Origin: Actinomycetota bacterium
Lineage (GTDB): Bacteria; Actinomycetota; Thermoleophilia; Miltoncostaeales; Miltoncostaeaceae
Assembly: GCA_947451735.1 (NCBI GenBank)
Contig: CANGAY010000026.1
Coordinates: 1 to 7,565, forward strand
Direction of reading: 5' to 3'
Length of the DNA: 7,565 bases
The position numbers were made by a program, and so were the translations under genes. The first letter of the stretch is position 1; every line of letters begins with the position of its first letter. The notes beneath the pieces were generated by a model. The model worked only from the letters and a program-made list of their open reading frames with translations. It was not told the origin of the DNA and did no database searches. Positions 6,169-7,565 of the stretch are shown piece by piece.

Positions 6169-6633
6169 ATGGCGAAGCCGCGCGGACGCGGGCGCATCAA
6201 GAAGAAGAAGGGCGGGGCGCCTGCCCCGCGCAAGCGTCGTCCCCTTCTTTCTGCAGAGGAGCTCGACTGGAAGAACTTCCCGTCGCTTCGCCGCTTCCTC
6301 TCCGAGCGCGGCAAGCTCCGCTCGCGTCGCATCACCGGCCTCTCGCGCCGGCAGCAGACGCAGCTCGCCCAGGCCGTGAAGCGCGCCCGCACCATGGGCC
6401 TGCTGCCGTACCCCGACCAGGATCGTTCGGTCAAGGCGCACCGCGCCGCCAACCCGATCCAGGCGACCGAGGGCGGCGCGCCGGTGGACGAGGAGATCAT
6501 CCTCACCGAGGAGATCATCGCGGTTGAGGGTGCCGATGGTGAGACCGAGCTCGTCGAGGTCGACACCATCGAGGTGATCGAGGAGCCGGTGGCCGTGGGT
6601 GCCGCCGACGCCGCGGAGGCCGACGAGGAGTAA
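6169..6633 (+). CDS. rpsR: Ribosomal protein bS18 with a long acidic C-terminal tail
   Basis: bS18 is a small-subunit protein that pairs with bS6 and binds 16S rRNA in the platform. The 154-residue product has a lysine/arginine-rich N-terminus (1-25), a bS18 core at 33-82 (LDWKNFPSLRRFLSERGKL, then RSRRITGLSRRQQTQLAQAV, ending KRARTMGLLPYP), and about 70 further residues. The last 50 are strongly acidic, with DEEIILTEEIIAVE and IEVIEEP. Ordinary bS18 has 75-90 residues. There is no cysteine, so it is the zinc-independent form. GAGAGG at 6159-6164 precedes ATG 6169 by 4 nt and fixes the start. It lacks the usual rpsF-ssb-rpsR-rplI neighbours and lies between lysS and clpC, the place of lsr2 in M. 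tuberculosis. Whether it is the only bS18 or a paralogue cannot be told here. Confidence 0.88.
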   Translation: MAKPRGRGRIKKKKGGAPAPRKRRPLLSAEELDWKNFPSLRRFLSERGKLRSRRITGLSRRQQTQLAQAVKRARTMGLLPYPDQDRSVKAHRAANPIQATEGGAPVDEEIILTEEIIAVEGADGETELVEVDTIEVIEEPVAVGAADAAEADEE

Positions 6634-6642
6634 TCCTCGGAC

Positions 6643-6659
6643 GCGTCCCTTCGGGACGC
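6643..6659 (+). terminator. GC-rich hairpin after rpsR
   Basis: GCGTCCC (6643-6649) pairs perfectly with GGGACGC (6653-6659) around a 3-nt TTC loop, 10 nt after the rpsR stop. No T-run follows. Such U-less hairpins are common after high-GC actinobacterial genes, so an intrinsic terminator or 3' RNA stabiliser is likely. Confidence 0.55.
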
Positions 6660-6680
6660 CGCCCCGCGTGCACATATCGC

Positions 6681-6718
6681 TGTTCAGTGACCACCCCGTT
6701 CGCGGGGTGGTCCGAACA
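6681..6718 (+). terminator. Long perfect hairpin with UUCG loop between rpsR and the zinc-ribbon gene
   Basis: GACCACCCCG (6689-6698) and CGGGGTGGTC (6703-6712) form a perfect 10-bp stem around TTCG. The outer arms TGTTC (6681-6685) and GAACA (6714-6718) add five pairs beyond a small internal loop. This is the strongest fold I can see in the window. It lacks a T-run. It may be a second terminator of rpsR, insulating the downstream genes, or a structured regulatory site. The nearest -10-like element begins 8 nt after it. Confidence 0.6.
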
Positions 6719-6725
6719 CGCGTGC

Positions 6726-6731
6726 GATAAT
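6726..6731 (+). promoter_or_regulatory. Possible leaderless promoter -10 of the zinc-ribbon gene
   Basis: GATAAT matches TATAAT at five of six bases and lies 6 nt before ATG 6738, so transcription would begin at or next to the start codon. No -35 hexamer or Shine-Dalgarno sequence is visible. This arrangement is typical of actinobacterial leaderless genes. Confidence 0.45.
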
Positions 6732-6737
6732 TCCCAG

Positions 6738-6974
6738 ATGGAAATGGGTGCATGTCCGGCGTGTGACGCGGCGCTCATCTGGAGGCACAACGGCCTCTGG
6801 TGCGATCGCTGCCACCGCAAGGTGGAGACCTGCTGCGAAGGGGCTCCGCAGTCGTGCGTAAGTCCGGAACCGGGGACGACCGATCTCCTCATTGACCACA
6901 CCGACCCGGTGGTACGGTCGTCGTCAATTGCATCCGCCGCCACGGGTCCCGAGGGGACTCATCAGGAGGATTAG
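6738..6974 (+). CDS. Small cysteine-rich zinc-ribbon protein, unknown function
   Basis: I do not recognise a named family. The 78-residue product has CPAC (Cys6, Cys9), then WRHNGLWCDRC (Cys22, Cys25), a CPxC-X12-CxxC zinc-ribbon arrangement, followed by Cys32, Cys33 and Cys40. The rest (41-78) is polar, acidic and looks disordered. There is no signal peptide or membrane segment. A GTG at 6687 would extend it by 17 residues, but it lies in the hairpin and the added residues look unstructured; ATG 6738 with the GATAAT element fits better, and ATG 6744 is also possible. About a quarter of its third positions are A or T, well above its neighbours, so it may evolve fast, be recently acquired or be weakly expressed. 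Its tail overlaps the clpC promoter and ribosome binding site region, and it stops 5 nt before clpC. Confidence 0.6.
   Translation: MEMGACPACDAALIWRHNGLWCDRCHRKVETCCEGAPQSCVSPEPGTTDLLIDHTDPVVRSSSIASAATGPEGTHQED
6892..6918 (+). promoter_or_regulatory. Candidate clpC promoter inside the zinc-ribbon gene
   Basis: TTGACC (6892-6897, five of six to consensus) is followed after 15 nt by TACGGT (6913-6918), a TANNNT -10. The spacing is 2 nt short of ideal. Transcription would start near 6925 and give clpC a leader of about 55 nt. I see no HspR- or CtsR-type repeat around it. Confidence 0.4.
6964..6970 (+). promoter_or_regulatory. Ribosome binding site of clpC
   Basis: AGGAGGA is a near-perfect Shine-Dalgarno sequence 9 nt before ATG 6980. 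It lies within the last codons of the zinc-ribbon gene and confirms the clpC start. Confidence 0.85.
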
Positions 6975-6979
6975 GACCG

Positions 6980-7565
6980 ATGTTCGAACGCTTCACCGAA
7001 CGCGCCCGTCAGGTCGTCGTGCTGGCCCAGGAAGAGGCCCGCACGCTCAAGCACAACTACATCGGCACCGAGCACATCCTGCTCGGCCTGCTGCGTGAGG
7101 AAGAGGGCCTCGCCGCCCGCGTGCTCGAGGGCCTCGAGATCACCGTGGAGGAGGTACGCGCTCAGGTCATCCGCATTGTCGGGTCGGGCGAGGAAGTCAC
7201 CTCCGGCCAGATCCCGTTCACGCCGCGCGCCAAGAAGGTGCTTGAGCTGGCACTGCGCGAGGCGCTGTCGCTGGGGCACAACTACATCGGCACCGAGCAC
7301 ATCCTGCTCGGCCTCGTGCGCGAGAACGAGGGCGTCGCCGCACGCATCCTCGCCGACTTCGACGCCGACTCCGAGAAGATCCGCAACGAGATCATCCGCA
7401 TGCTCTCCGGCCCCGGTCGCCGTCAGGGCCAGGGTGGCGGCAGCGGTGGCGGCAGCGGGAGCGGCAGCCAGTCGGGCGACAAGAAGTCGAGCAAGCTGCT
7501 CGACCAGTTCGGCCGCAACCTCACCAAGATGGCGCAGGACGGCAAGCTCGACCCGGTGGTCGGTC
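6980..7565 (+). CDS. clpC: ATP-dependent Clp protease ATPase subunit ClpC (N-terminal part, runs off the window)
   Basis: ClpC is a hexameric AAA+ unfoldase that feeds substrates to ClpP. The first 195 residues are present and start MFERFTERARQVVVLAQEEA, a textbook ClpC/ClpA N-terminus. Two Clp N-domain repeats follow, with HNYIGTEHILLGL at 25-37 and again at 100-112, then IIRMLSGPG. Next is a Gly/Ser linker, GGGSGGGSGSGSQSG (152-166), longer and more monotonous than I would expect, then LLDQFGRNLTKMAQDGKLDP leading into the first AAA+ domain. The Walker A motif, middle domain and second AAA+ domain lie beyond the right edge. The M. tuberculosis orthologue clpC1 is essential and also lies near lysS. 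ClpC rather than ClpA/ClpB is supported by the start and repeat sequence, but the missing middle domain would settle it. Confidence 0.93.
   Translation, partial: MFERFTERARQVVVLAQEEARTLKHNYIGTEHILLGLLREEEGLAARVLEGLEITVEEVRAQVIRIVGSGEEVTSGQIPFTPRAKKVLELALREALSLGHNYIGTEHILLGLVRENEGVAARILADFDADSEKIRNEIIRMLSGPGRRQGQGGGSGGGSGSGSQSGDKKSSKLLDQFGRNLTKMAQDGKLDPVVG
7051..7314 (+). repeat. Identical 39-nt direct repeat in the two ClpC N-domain motifs
   Basis: Bases 7051-7089 and 7276-7314 are identical over 39 nt, 225 nt apart. They encode the HNYIGTEHILLGL motif in each half of the N-domain. The protein repeat is a known feature of the family; exact identity at DNA level is the additional observation. 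Confidence 0.85.

Noticed and set aside
6687..6737. GTG 6687 as the start of the zinc-ribbon gene
   Set aside because: It lies inside the strong hairpin, has no Shine-Dalgarno sequence and adds 17 unremarkable residues; ATG 6738 has a better-placed -10 element.
4117..6753. An 878-codon open frame on the minus strand opposite greA, lysS and rpsR
   Set aside because: It is a by-product of high-GC codon use on the plus strand, where stops are rare in the antisense frame. It is rich in His, Arg and Gly, shows no domain motif, and lies over three secure genes.
1..7565. Search for CRISPR arrays, transposon ends, tRNA/rRNA genes, attachment sites, toxin-antitoxin or defence genes
   Set aside because: None was seen. 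Coding density is high, all clear genes are on one strand with conserved housekeeping functions, and no regularly spaced repeats or mobile-element motifs appear.

Overview
This is a very GC-rich window of tightly packed, same-strand housekeeping genes, with third codon positions almost all G or C. GTG and other non-ATG starts are common, and 4-nt stop/start overlaps are frequent. A DUF2469 protein (a family I know only from Actinomycetota) and the order fol genes - coaX - lysS - small gene(s) - clpC point to an actinomycete. From memory, Mycobacterium tuberculosis has ftsH-folE-folP1-folB-folK ... panC-panD-coaX ... lysS-lsr2-clpC1. The differences from that order suggest a deep-branching lineage such as Thermoleophilia, but the taxonomic call is an inference.

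Layout, all on the plus strand. Positions 1-62 are probably the proline-rich C-terminal tail of an upstream gene, possibly ftsH. From 109 to 3984 runs a compact operon-like block: folP, folB, folK (three folate-pathway enzymes), a DUF2469 protein, coaX (type III pantothenate kinase) and dusB (tRNA dihydrouridine synthase), joined by overlaps or gaps of 10 nt or less. A gap of about 100 nt carries a promoter-like element and a strong Shine-Dalgarno sequence. Then come greA (transcript cleavage factor) and lysS (class II lysyl-tRNA synthetase). The lysS frame has no ATG, GTG or TTG start at a sensible place and seems to begin at a CTG overlapping the greA stop.

After lysS, a 93-nt spacer contains an inverted repeat and a promoter-like pair. 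A stand-alone rpsR (ribosomal protein bS18) follows; it has no cysteines and carries a long acidic C-terminal tail. Two GC-rich hairpins follow it, the second with a UUCG loop. Next is a small cysteine-rich zinc-ribbon protein that may be made from a leaderless mRNA. The window ends in the first 195 codons of clpC, the AAA+ unfoldase of the ClpCP protease.

The genes serve folate and CoA synthesis, tRNA modification and charging, transcription fidelity, translation and proteolysis. I see no transposon, phage, CRISPR array, tRNA/rRNA gene, toxin-antitoxin pair or defence cassette, and no convincing undescribed multi-gene system. The points most worth a second look are the zinc-ribbon gene before clpC, the tailed solitary bS18, the CTG start of lysS, and the structured regions around rpsR.
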